In this document: positions 23,678 through 37,800 of the stretch, piece by piece
How positions within the stretch are numbered: position 1 is the first letter of the stretch
Layout: each line of letters begins with the position of its first letter
Origin: Triplophysa rosa
Taxonomy: Eukaryota; Chordata; Actinopteri; Cypriniformes; Nemacheilidae
NCBI RefSeq assembly: GCF_024868665.1
Contig: NC_079892.1
Location: 7,948,251-8,012,250, forward strand
DNA: 64,000 bases
Direction of reading: 5' to 3'
Notes under the pieces: generated by a model
Databases searched by the model: none
What the model saw: only the letters and a program-made list of their open reading frames with translations
Told to the model about the DNA's origin: nothing
Position numbers and translations under genes: made by a program

Positions 23678-26600
23678 TCAGCCAAGGCCCAACGATGTGA
23701 CCAAACACATGAAGAACAGTGTAAGACACATGGCTATCTCGCATGCTCCACCACAGTCACTGGCGTTTTCCTGTCAGTAAAGAAATAAAACAGAAACCAG
23801 TTTTACTTTATAATATCCCAAAATACCATCTTAAGAATAAAACTGTATCTGATTCATCCACCGTCTACATGAATGTGGCTTACATGTGGATGGTATGCGT
23901 GACAAGACTCGGGTCGTCTTCGAATCTTCTGAGATTTCATCCTGTTGCACTTAACTGTGGCATTATGTGTGCAGGAGTTAAGGAGAACATTCTCAGTTCT
24001 GAACCATAGACAAGCTTGTAATTTGCTGTTTTTTCAGCCGTCTATCATTTTTACATTTTAAAAGGATATATTTGACCTCCTTTGGCGTGAGAGTGATAGG
24101 AGCATACTGTCGAGAGCAGTCACAGTCTGCCTGGACCACCAGCAGCACCAGGTTAGTGTTGTATACCTGCTGCAGGACAAACATCCTGAAACAAAAAAAG
24201 ATAGAGAATAAGAGAGATTCACATTATCACTGATGTTCACCTGCAATTTAGTAGTCCATTTTCTAAATGACATACTTCTGACAACGGCCGCATTTGATGA
24301 TGCTGTTTGTCTCACGGATTGATGTGTCATACATGAAGCCGGGATATTCGGTGTTGCAAGGCTGCATTAGATCAGCTTTCTTCTGTTTGTTGTATGCTAA
24401 AGAAGAAAATATGTAGTTAGGATTCAATTTTAATGGGAGAGATTTACCTTTGGCTTACTCACATTGGTACTTCCTCGTTGTCTACTCTACTAAAGGAACT
24501 ATTGTTTCACTACTAATATCTGCATTTCGAGACCTTTCTTTAAGAAACCACTATGAACTAACATGCTGATGTACACATACACCAGGACTTGAAGATACTT
24601 ACATGAATGATACACAGCTTTAGCTGCACAGCGTCAATGAGAGACAAATGAAGCGAAGTCACAGACAACAATGGAGGTGAAGTATGAAAGGATGCATTAA
24701 AAAGATGCCAATAAATGAATAACAGACACCAAAAACGATAACAAAAACATTCTGGACATGACATGTTCGGTTGTTCAATGATTTCTGAAGAGTGCATTAC
24801 ATTCACACAGTTTTATTGTTACATCATAATTTCTCAACTTACCATCCACTACATAGTCATTATGCCAAAGTCCACAGATGTTGAACTCCAATAAAAACCT
24901 GAAAGATTGGAGATGAAAATGCATCTATATAATATAACATGCAAATGTAATTTCCATGTATTAAATGTGTTATGGCCCATGCTTAGCACTTACATCATGA
25001 AGTTTGAGAAGAACCACTTTATTAACGCCAGTAGGCCATAGAAAGGCTGTGAAGTGAACAGATGTAGTCAATCAAATGAAGTCCGGTCTACTGTGCCTTC
25101 ATCAGCCCAATAAATGCTGAGAATTGTGATCTTACAGATATTAAGTTTTACATACACTGAGCAGTGGTCTTGCTCCACTAGAGTGATGGTGAACATTCTT
25201 ACACATGGCCTGGTAGTCATAGAGTGTCACCCTATAGAAAGAAAAATCACGTTACATAAAATGTATGAAATATAAGTTGATCTCTTTCGAAATTTGAAAG
25301 TCGCACCAAAGTAATAAAGGAATTGTTTCGTGTCAAGCTCCAAAATGACAAAAAGTGCCATCAAAGCATAACAAATAACCCATAACATATGTGTTGTGTG
25401 CCATTCAAAAGCATTGTGTTGTGGACATTTAAAGGGACAGGTCACCCAAAAATTTAAATTATTTGATCTTTTACTCACCCTCATGTCATTCCAAACCTCT
25501 ATGACTGTCTTCTGCACCAAACTACATTGGCCTCATTTGGCCTCCATTTTAAAGAAACAAAACCCCCCTGAGGCATTTCTCAAAATATCTGCTTTTGAGT
25601 TTCACAGAAGAAAGATTCATATCCAGATATTGAACAACATGAGGATGACTAAATGTTGACAGAGTATTTGTTTTTGATGGAATTATGCCGTACTATACAG
25701 CATGTATACAAAGAAAAAACATTTGATGCAACTTGTTGGGTGTTTGTACCTTTTATACAAGCCTGATTTAAGTAGCTGGGCCATGACTGATCCATCTATT
25801 TCCCCAAAAAATTTACCAACCTGCGTAAAAAAAGATTTAGCACACGCATTAGCGGTGTTTGTCATATATTAAGTTCTTAGTGTCATTCTGAGATCCAGAG
25901 ATTACAAACAAATGCATCTTTCACAGATTTACTTTTCATGTTGCATGATGTATTAGAACGGACGCACAACTCTGACATGTGAGCCAACACGGTATGAAAT
26001 CACATCACAATTTTCAAAAACACACACACACTTACACAGGCAGACTAAAGTGCAGTGATCCAGACGTAGTAACAGATGCCTGTGACTCCCCTGCAATCTG
26101 GGATTAGACTACATAAACAGAAATCTCCTGCCTACTGCTCGCATAGCTACAGCACACGTGTTACTACAAACAGCTGTGCAATGAGACCAATGTCATCACA
26201 CAGACATAATATCTATGCGAAATGGTATAAAGCCATTATGTTCAGTGGAATTACACAAGGTTAAAGAAAGTCGATTTTTATTCCGTTACATTTCTCATTA
26301 ATAGATGAATACTACTACTATTATTTTTCTATTTAGTAATGAAGACCAGCAGAGGAAAAGCAATCTTTCCCAAATAATCTAATTTTACACTGCAGTCCAT
26401 TCACTCAATCACTGTCCCGTTCTGGACCCCATCTGTTCACTCCAAGGACAAGCTTGTGGTACGTTATCAAGTCCTCAAATGACAGCATCCGCCTACCACC
26501 TGCCCTTCACTTGTAACCCCCTGAGCAATGACATGTGCAGCTAGAATCCCACACCTCACCATCTTCCATCTTCTTGCCTGTGGGCTTTTTGGTCACCATG

Positions 26601-28798
26601 CCAGTGTATTTCCTCTGAACAGAAATTCTCTAATGCCATAAACGTATGCGAATTGTATAAGTCACTAGTGTCATCATTGGTGGGATTGTATTTACATTTA
26701 TTAAGCAGATGCTTTTATTCAAAGTGACTTATGAATAAGGGACCATTTAACATTTTGACTTATGTTACATATAAACCTAAATTGTTAAAATGTTCAAATA
26801 CTCACATCTCCTCTTTCCTTTGAAAGGAGTACGAATCCATTATTGTCAACCAGGTAACAGTTTACATCCTGTGGGAAAAACCGAATGGAAAAAGAAATCT
26901 TAATTACAAAAATTACATTTCACATTTTGTATGGAAAAATGTTTTATTTCGTCCATTTATCATTAATACTATTTACTGTAATAACAGTCACAATACATGT
27001 AAAAATGTAACAGGCTATGACAGCATATACAGTAAGCATCATTACATTTAGACTTCCATCTGTCGTAATGTACGGAAAACAGATGAGTTAAAGGCTTTAC
27101 TCACAATGCTCTCACAACTGAGAGGACAAATCCCCTCCACATCACTGCACTGCCAAAAGCAAGAACAACCACAGGGCCTTTAGTTAATGGACAGATTTCA
27201 TAAGACTCTTTCATCACATCCATTTTATTGTGTGTACACTACAATAGTCATTTCCAACCTAGAAGGTACTTAAAGCGATAGTTCCTCCAAAAATACAAAT
27301 TCTGTCATCGTTTATTCATCGTCATATTGTTCAAAACCTGTATATGACTCTTGCTTCTGTGAAACACAAAAGAAGGTATTTTGAGATATGTTTCAGTGGG
27401 TTTGTGTCTATATAATGGAAGTAAATGGGGCCAGTGTTGTTTGGTTATCAGTGTTCTTCAAAAAATCTTCTTTTGCGTTCTGCAGAAAATACAAGTTTGG
27501 AGGGTGAATAAAGGATTCAAAAATATTTATTTCTGGGGGGACTATCCCTTTAGTCTGTTTTTTAAAACGGAAATTACACTAGATGAAAACTACTTGAGGA
27601 GGTTGAGAATCTACACTACACAAAATGGTAGACCAGCTTTACACAGACACATTATACTGTACATGCAGTGTGACTATATAGCTCAAGTAATGGCAACAAT
27701 GAAACACTTACATCTGCGTCATTTGGCTGACAGGAGCAAGAGAGAAAACATGGACAGAAAAAAGTTAATTCAAAGAATGTTTGTCCGTTTATGTTTGTTG
27801 CACATATAAAAAACTCTTGTGGAAATCGGTGGTGATTAAAAGGTGCAGTAGGTTTACACCGCAGAAGAGCCAATAGGTTCTATTGTAAATAGCAATTCAA
27901 TGTAAAAAAAAGTGAAAGTGATGTAGAGTATCTTGATAGATTTGGAGGCTTGGAGACGTGAGCATGTGCATGTTTGCCTTGAAATCTCCAGTGACAATCA
28001 CTATTTGCCCATTTACCAGCAAGAAAAGATACCTCACATTATTCAAATACATCAGTACAAAAAGACTTTATATTATCAGAAACAGATACTTGATCTGTTC
28101 AGAAACCAGCATTACTGTTTCTAAGGTTTTAAAACTCACTTGTTTGGCAACAGAAAAGAACAATCTCTCCAGCAGATCCAGGGATGCTTGCATTCCAATA
28201 GCTGTAGAAACACAATCAGAAATGGTATGGTAAATGGTATTTGTAATGAATATTTCACAAAGAAATGTAAATTATTTACTGTTCTTAACAGTGTATTGTG
28301 TTAAGACCATAGTGACAACGTCTGTTAAATGGTAAAATAATTATGTCTTATTTTTATGTAATTGTAAGAACATGAGAGGATGAGAAAATGAGAAAATGTT
28401 CATTTGGTGAACTATTCATTTACATGAGTAAAACTTTGATGTTTATGTGTGAAGTCTCACGTAAGTTCTGGGTTGGCACATCTTTTGAACGGTGAATTCC
28501 CATTTTAATAAATGTCATAATTGTAAAGTCATTAATATTTTAGAATATATTTTAGCATATAGAAAAAAATGCCAAAAAACAGGCCCGCAAATTACAGTTT
28601 TAAAATGTTCGAATACATCCAGTTTGTCCATTGTATTTACATGCATTTATAAGTCTTGTTGACGTCACAAGGCAAATCTTTTTATGTCCTACAGCATAAG
28701 CTACAGCAAAGAGTCATGATTTGCAAAAACATAAGAGGCAACCATTACCTAAACTGTGTCAGCTGGTCTTTTATCTCTTCTGCCTCCTCTTCAATCCA

Positions 28799-28838
<40 letters not shown>

Positions 28839-31800
28839 ACTGCTCTAATGTTAGTCCTACCCCACTCACATATACTGTACATACAGGACTTGAATGATGT
28901 GAGGAAGAACTTCCAATATCTTGTTTCTTAGAGGACTCAGAGATGAGAGCCAGGTATGTTCAACTTGTTATTTAACCCATGAAAATAGTAAAAAAAATAG
29001 TAAATTGATTTAATAAGCAGTGATCATTGTTTGTGATTTACAAAACGGACTTGTTTGCTTTTTAATAGTTATCAGTTCAATTCACTTTAATTTATATTTA
29101 AATTGTTATTTTTAGGAGCATCTTTTTCTTTAAATTTTTCTTTTGTAGTCTGAAATCTACACAATCATCCTTGTTTAGATTTAGTTTGAGATATAAAAAT
29201 ACAGATTTTTACTTTTAGATTTCAGTCAATAGTATGCATCACGAGATATGCACTTTGCCGCACCGTTCAAGCGGCTGCTGTTCTCAGCTCTGATTTATTA
29301 TCTAATGGTGTGGACAATTTAATCCTTGATCATTTTAATGCATAAATGATAAGGCCTAAGAGAGAGAGTGCCATGTTTGTGTTGCATCAGAGTAGAAAGT
29401 ACTCTTTTTTTAATCAGTGCATTGGAAAAACATTCTGCCTATGATGGAAACAAACTGAGTAATCTTATAGACAGTTTCAAAGCAACAACATAAACAAACG
29501 TTAGTGCGCATGCGTATGTTTTTGGATGGAATTTAACTTCCGGTACACATTCACAAATAATAGAGTGCCTGTAGATTATTTCAGATAACAAGCAAAAGAA
29601 ACCGAAAAGAACCGTTACTTGGCTTAACTTGCCTCTCCAATATTTTGAATTTAGACTGCAATACCAAGCTCAACCGCTAGATGTCAATGTAGCATACAGT
29701 TTCTTTAAGTGCGACAAAGTTACGCACGACCCATTTAACAAATTGTTTATTTAGTAAAACATACAACAAAATTCAACAAATTGTTTATTTAATACAATTA
29801 TTATACAATAAAAAACGCTATAAATTAAGAATAATATAAATTAAATTAAATATAAATATTATTAGCTACTAGCCAGACCGATGAACAAACACAGACCGAA
29901 AGTGATCTTCCGTCGAGGAGCGTGCGTCCGATGAAACTGTCTATAAGACTTCCGGCTACTCCCTATGACAAGCCAAAAGCCTCTGGGTGGCTTTTATACA
30001 AAGTACATGTTTTCTATTTAAAAGTCACTTCTGAAAATAAAGGTCAGCTAAGCGGTTTAAGAACATGATGTGGACAGTTTTAGTCAATTCTATAAATGTA
30101 TAATATTCCACAACATTACAAATCCTTTCACTTCGAAAGTGTTGACGCGGTTTATCACCATTATCATATTGTTATAGCAATCCGAGGATATACCCATGAT
30201 GGAGGAGAGTCAGACATTTATTTACCAAAGACTACTGCCAGCCCTGCTAAAGCCTTGCCAAAAATAATCTTTTAATAAAAGGCTTGGGTGATCAAACAGA
30301 CCAGCATGAACATTAAAAGTAAGTAACTTTAATTTGATTACATTACATTACTTACTAAAAATATATATTTTTTTATCCAGTGACATTCTGACTAGTGTAT
30401 ATCTACTGTACAAGTCACCAAGTGTATGTTTAACAATGTCAGATCTTACAGGCCTGCTGACCATTCTTAGTTTATGTGGAATATCTACAAGCTGCCCGTC
30501 TGTATGTACCTGCAATGGAAACCAAACCGACTGCAGTGATCTTAACCAACTCATCTCCCTGGACTCCATCCTGGACCAGCTTCCATCACACGCGACCTCC
30601 CTCACCCTCTCAAACAACAACTTCACAACGGTGGAACCTGGAAGCTTTTCCAATCTCAGCGGCCTGCTTCATTTAGACCTCTCTAGAAACCTTCTTTCCA
30701 CCTTTCATCCTTCTAGCTTCTCCCAACTGAACAGTCTGGAATTTTTAGATGTTTCTGAAAACCGTCTAGTGATGCTGCCTGTAAGCCTATTTTCTGATCT
30801 CAGGAGGCTTGCAGAACTGGTTCTGAAAGATAACAGACTTAAGGAACTGAATCCGGATCAGTTCAAAGGTCTGACCGAGCTTAAGCGTTTGGATCTTTCT
30901 CTAAACCACCTCAGTTCCTTGCACACAAATCTACTAGATGGACTTCAGAAGCTAGCGTGGCTTTCAGTTGTTGGCAACCAGCTCACAACGTTACACCGGG
31001 ACTCACTTAAACAAGCGATGGGTCTTCAACACCTTCTGATGGAGGGGAACCCCTGGAACTGTAACTGCGAATTAATCCCACTCAAACATCGTATAGAGTG
31101 GATCTTATATAAAGGTATGTTTCTTCATAACTTGAATTTGTCTATTAACAAAATATGTGGAATGACTCTCATGTTTTGCCGTAGGAGGACACATAGATTC
31201 CGTCCACTGCTCCTACCCGACAAATCTGCGTGGGAAGGATCTTTGCAACATCCCCACCGAGATGTTCGGACACTGTCACTATCTACATTTCATGACCAGG
31301 AATCCACCCGCCGCCGATAGCCACCCGGGGTCGAGCGGAGACTGTATACACCAGCGGTACCGCCCGGTGAGTGTGCGCCGAGCGGCTGCTACAGTGGTGG
31401 TAGCTGGGGTGGTCTGCGGCGTGGTGTGCATTTTAATGGTGGTAACGGCAACCTACGGGTGCATCTACGCAATGATGGCTGCTAACGAACAGCAGCAGCT
31501 AAATCAGGGGGACAATCACCAGCAGCCGCTGATGTCGGCCAAGGAACCAGAGCAAGATCTTATGAACGAACAGAAGGAGGATCTGATGCCAAGTATCAGG
31601 AGGGGCACAGAATGGATGGCGTTTCCTCCAGAAGTGTGTGTTTGAGTCTGTGTTCAATGTTTATTTAGAGAATATATGCAATTCGTTCTATACTTAATCA
31701 TAGATATTTATATTTATATAAGATAAACAAGTTTTCACCCATATTGTATAAAAAATGAACAGCACCTTTTCATGTGATTTAACTGAGGTAAATTACAAAT

Positions 31801-34800
31801 ATTAACCGTATACAGCCGCAGAAACTCCTAAATTATTTCCAGTATATCTGAATTTACTATTTCTAGGTATGTGTTTAAAGTCCAGCTGAAATTAAAAATT
31901 ACAATTCCTTTTTTTTCATGGAATATTACAGCGTTTATTATACTGTAAATAGCTTTTCAGTGTGGGTCATTCTTTTTTTAAATTCATGTGCCCTCATAAT
32001 CTTCAATTAAAATTAAAATGCCCTTCCGCCCTCTAGTGGCTATCCACCTCAGATTCGGTGGAGCATTTGGTAACTCCTCCCCTTCAAAGTGTATAAAGAC
32101 CTTACATAATGAAGCGTTATGTTTTTATTACATAGAATGAGTTATTACTATCTACATGCACCATGGGTTCCCTTGCATGGAATTCACCATGTTGTTTCTA
32201 CAGTAGCCCTAAACGGACAATCGCGTTTCGTAAATACGTATCTACTTCGGCAAAGAAGCGAAAACGTGACGACATCTTAGTCTTGTGTCAGCCGCCGTAG
32301 TGCTTCAAAAGTGAGGGGTGGAGTGAGCCGTTGGTTGCAATTCACAACCTCTCCGCTGGATGCCGCTAAAATCTCCACATTACTCCTTTAATCTCAGACT
32401 CTGTGCCTCACCTTGTCAAATGTTTTGCTAATTTTAAAATAAAGAAAATGACTTTTGCTATTTTTAACCAAGTTTGCACAAAATAATGTTCAATCTACAC
32501 TCAGACTTGAGCATACAAACGGTGAAAGGTCGATTTCTTACCTCCAGCAAGGGCTGTTTTCTTCCCTTCAGTCGCTGTGACGGTTGTTACTGCCACGAAA
32601 GTGTTCCTTCCTAGTAGTAGTAGTCATAAAACGTTGTCGAGTCTATCCATTTAATCCACTTAAAGCATTAAATAACTGTGTTTTTTGTTACTGTGTACCT
32701 TTGTTGATGTCATCATGCGGGACATAAAAGAAGAATTGACCAGGTTTGTTCTCAGCAGCCAGGCGATACCAGATGGGAAAGTGGTCAACAGTGAAGAGGT
32801 TCGCTTTGTCCAGAGGTGTCAAGAACTTCCTGTAAAAAAGGATCATAGCTTCATAGTGTCCTCCACACTGGACAGAATAACTATAAAATCTATTTTTGCC
32901 CAAGATAACATTATTATTCAGATTGTCCATATTGTATTTTCTTTGTATAACTGAAAACACACCTGTCCACTGTAGTGTACATCATGCAATAAATACATAT
33001 GTGCATTTCAATGGAAAATTAAGTTTTCTTTTTTACAAAGATTTAAAATATTGTTTTATTAAAACATGCATTAGATGGCTTTTGACTCACTTGCCCGCTC
33101 GTTTCTCACTTCCTGCATATCTAATGACACGCATCAGACCGGAGCGGGTTCCCAGGAAAGCCGTCTCCATGCCTTCATCTACACTACAGCATGATAAAGG
33201 CAAAGAGAGCGATATTATGAACACACAATGTTTTCTAAATGAAAGATAGATTTAAAATAACATTTTACAGAAAATGTCTGTCTTTGTGTTAGTGCCTTAT
33301 GCACAATATATTCAGATTAAATGAAGCCTCTTACCCCGTGGCGGACAGTGTTAGAGCGGTCCAGTAAGCCTCCAGTGGTGCTGTTACCACAGCATCGAAA
33401 AGAGTCTGCTGTAGCAGAACCTCATCACCTGTCACAACAATATCACAGTTTGAAACCTTACACTCCATCCAATCGTATTTGTACGATTGTACTTCCATGG
33501 AAAGCACAATAAAAAAATCTAGTAAACTTGCACTCCAAGTCTGGCTCTTTCCCAGTCAGGTACCGGACCACAGCCTGCAGCTGAGTGAGCTTCCGATGGT
33601 GTGGGTCAATGTCCGTCTCGCAATACGTCCTGACAGGGAAAACCAAAGGTCAAGCTTAGTGTGACAAAGTAAATCTCTCAAGAAATGTGTTGACCCAAAG
33701 GAAGTTAAATAAATGTTGGCCATTTTAGTTTTGATATCCTCACCTTAAATACTTACCATTCATTGGCTAAAGAGAGATCTGGCTGCTGGAGGTCATGAAG
33801 GCCTAGAAAAAGGTGAAAATATTGAGCAGCTACATCATATAATAATGCAGCTTATTAGCTTTCATTTAAAAATGTCTTTCCTATTTGTTTATATTCAATG
33901 AAACTCAATGGTGAGTCACATTTTCCACAAACACTTGACAAGAACAACACTACTTTTATTACATATATAAATAAAACGTCTCCATATTGCTTTCTTTCTT
34001 TCTCTAACAATTTGTAACGCTTTGTATTTTAGCACTTAGGATGAACCGCTTGGATAATAACATTTTAATGTGTACTGTATCACTGTAGGCACTTGTTTTA
34101 AACCACATTTTTGAGTTTTATAAAAAAAACAAGTTTAATTTTAATGTTTTCTTTTCTTTTGGCTATAAGAAAGACTTGGAAAGGGGAAATTGTGACATTT
34201 TTCTAAATGATGAAATTTAGAAAAATGTTCAAAAATGACAGTAATCCCTGGTTATTCATGTCTTCTGTTAGACACTGTTAGTAGACAAATTCTACAACTA
34301 CTGACAGGTGTGAATTACAAAGTAGTCCCCCCACCATGTCATACTTTCTAAAAAAATTTAAAAGGGAGTTTATAGATAAAAAGGTATCTTTAATGGGAGT
34401 CTACACAGTGCCAAAGGGGGGAAAAGTGGAAGAAACCCCCATATATCAAATAAGCTATTAATCATCAACCCACCTTCCTCCACAGAAACATTCCCAAAGA
34501 ACATGTACTGCCCGTGACCTCTTGTGAGCACCATCCCAAAACTGAAACCACACATTAAACGCACAATAGACACATTTTGTGAAGGTCTGCTGGAGGTATT
34601 GCTTTTAAAAATATCTGAAGGTTAGAAGAATTACTCCGAATCCAAAATGTGTCTTCATCATATGTTAGAAATGTAAGAACCGAGTCATACCTAAAAGGAG
34701 TCTCGTTGATGGATGTGTAGAAATAATCGTTTTTAAGGAATACGGGTCTTTTCTGGAGGATAAAAAGAAAATTGCCATTAGAGATTTCATCATTGCCTAA

Positions 34801-37800
34801 TGCACTCCTCCCCAACTCTCAAATACTAATATATAAATGAGATGACTAATATCATTTGTTTTTTTTTGTTTTTTTGGGGGAGAAATCTAAAGATTTATTT
34901 CTATAAACACACTCACCCCTTTATCCACAGCTGCTCTCACATCTAAACTCAAAGTACCGGTCTCTCCTTTCACCATGGCTGTTCTTAACTGTAAAAACAG
35001 CAGGATATTATGACGACCAAAAACAGTCAAAATACCTGTAGGAAGTGTCTACAGTATGTGTGGATGACTCACGCTGTCTTCTGTGTCTTCCCACTCTGCC
35101 TCAGACAGATCCACGCTGTTGTAGTTCGGCTTAGGCTTTAACTTCTTCCCATCATAGTACTGTCAACATCACCGGACAAGCAGCAGCAAATGAGAAAGTC
35201 CATCAATATAACATTGATTCATTGCATGTAGGTTAATATCGAAGTTGTGTGTTTAAAGTAAGAAGATTCAGACGGACTGACCAGAGGTCTCAAATCAGGA
35301 TGTGCCAGGATGTATCCGTTGTTTGTGATGAGGAAGGCGTAGCCATGTGCACCAAGCTAAAAAGAAAACTGTTTGCATTCACTAAAGGTGGACAGTAATC
35401 ATATATCACAACAAAGAGATTTCTTTTGTACCTTATATCGTGATGCTATTTTCATGACTTCCATAAGGGGGACGTCAGTTCCCACCACTCCTAGCAGAAT
35501 GCCATGAGAAAGTGTTTCTTTCTTCTTACTGAACACTGGCATGGCCACGGACGTCATGAGCAACAAACTGTGTGCTTTGCTTTTGAACAGCTGTGGGAGA
35601 AATGCAATACATTGATCTGTCTCTGGAACAACTTTCATTATTGTCACTGATGGCTGATGTCACGAATCCCTCTTTTCAAACTTCCCCTTCAATCCCCTGC
35701 CTGCATTCTGTTTGTAATAATCATTTTTTACCGTTATATAGTCTTACATCATTTTTTTATTGGTCAATGTTCACGTTTCACTTGTAAATACAAGTTTAAT
35801 GCTGACTTTAATAGGGCAAATCCTTTAACTTATTATATTTAATGCAAATAATGAACGAGGCTACTAAGTATTTTTGTCTTGTTTGGAGTACAAATATCTA
35901 AAAAAATGAATCAAGATGCATTTTCTTCAGAAGCAAAATGACCTAATAATTGTTTCTGTTAAAAAAGGAAATCAGTTTAGGGCCAAAACCATGTGCCAAT
36001 GGGGTAAGTAAACGTTTAACTCTTTATTAAGAACTTAATTCAAGTTTTTTTTCTCAGATCTTAGGTCATTGTACTTCTCAAGTAAATGTATCTAAAATTT
36101 GTATTTTTGAATTTTTTGATATTTGTATTAGAAAACACAGGAAAAAATAATAAATATGAAATTCATTTCTTGCACCGTTGAGGTCAGCAGGTTGTGAAAA
36201 ATGATAACAAACAGTAGGGGGCGCCATAATACAAGAAGTCCTGTTATGCATGCCTCAGCTAGGATGTACAGTACCACATTACAGACTCACTACAGACGAC
36301 TAAAAATCTAACGTCTTCTATTCAGGCATTTATAAAGTACTATGGCTTAAAACTTGAAGGTAGATCAACAGGCTAGTGTAGCTGATCTACTGTCTCAACG
36401 ACTCATTACCTCCTTAGTGTTTGGAAGCTGTGTGATGAAGATAAGAGCGATGAAAAGAACATGCAGTTAGCACATGACTGGCACAAACAACACAACAAAA
36501 TATTGAAACAAACATATTGAACACTGTCCATTTGGGCCCTGTGATCTGATAATGTCACCTCAACCACATTCAGAAAGTACTTTTCTGTAAAGGTTTTTCA
36601 ACCTTCGTGTTAACTTTGTGGTTATCTGCTGACCACGTGTGACTGAATGACCAAAAACAGATTTTAACGTGTTAACAGGACCTACATGCTCAACATGTCT
36701 TGAAATTTGTAATGTCATCACATTTATCAGCGTGTAGTTCTAATCTGATTCTGAAAGAGAGAAGATTGATTTCTTGTCTTCTTTTGCAAAATTCAGCACG
36801 GTTTTATACTCACCACACTGTCCATATACGCCTCAGTCCAGATGATGTCATGATCATGGTTGATAACCATTGGTCGACTAAGAACATGAAGATATTCCAT
36901 GACGTTCTCCTGTACATCAGCCAGTGTAGAGACGTGCGTATAATACCCTGCAAATATCAAGCACACCGTAAGAAAGCACATGAAAAATAATATTTCCTAA
37001 TAATAATGCTTTAATATGTAAGCCGTTGGGTCCGATTTTGTGGGTAATGTCAGTTCGAGGTCATTCAACTTCAATGCGTAAAAAAAACCCTTAAAACATA
37101 AAAAAAGCAAGTTACTTGCAAAGCTGACGATGGAAAGGCAAAAGTTATGAATTGTAGCTTTAATATCGCTGTCTTTCACAAAATGTTGCATTCTGTAGGA
37201 AATACACACCCTTATTGTTGCAGGCGATCCATTTGACGTTTTCTGAGAAGGTCATATCTCTGCCAATAAGGTAAGTGAAAACCCGAACCTGCAAAGGACA
37301 ATGACAAAACCATTTAATTGAACTACAGTAGATTATATAATACGAAACATAACTATATGTTTTTAAAAAATGTGACACTGGACCACAGAACCAATCAGAA
37401 GGGTCAATTTTTCGAAAATTTAGATTTATACATCATCTGAAAGCTGAATAAATAAGCTTTCTATTGATGTATGGATAGGACAATATTTGGCTGAGATACA
37501 ACTATTTGAAAATCTGAGTGTAAAAAAAATATGAAGAAAACAGCCGTTAAAGTTGTCCATCAGAGGCGTTGTAGCAGGCCGTTGCTAAGAGGAAATGGTT
37601 TGTTTTAACATTCTCCATTGGCTTACTGCTATAATAATGTTGTGGAGAGTAGATAAACCCGAAAGCTGAAATTCTAAGCTTTACATAGACACCAAACTTG
37701 AGTGGGTAATTCCCAAAGACCGGGCAAGTGCTTGTAGTTTGTAGCTGTGCTTCCGACAATTTTTGTTCGTGATTTTGCTGCATCCACTCACAAAAATAAA

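Noticed and set aside
23993..24054. Read-through C-terminus of cacna2d4 ending at 23993
   Set aside because: A donor at 24055 joins in phase to 23954-23884 ([19 protein letters not shown]) and then to 23770-23678, which match the vertebrate protein.
28804..28837. CT repeat as a CRISPR-like or minisatellite array
   Set aside because: A plain dinucleotide microsatellite without spacers.
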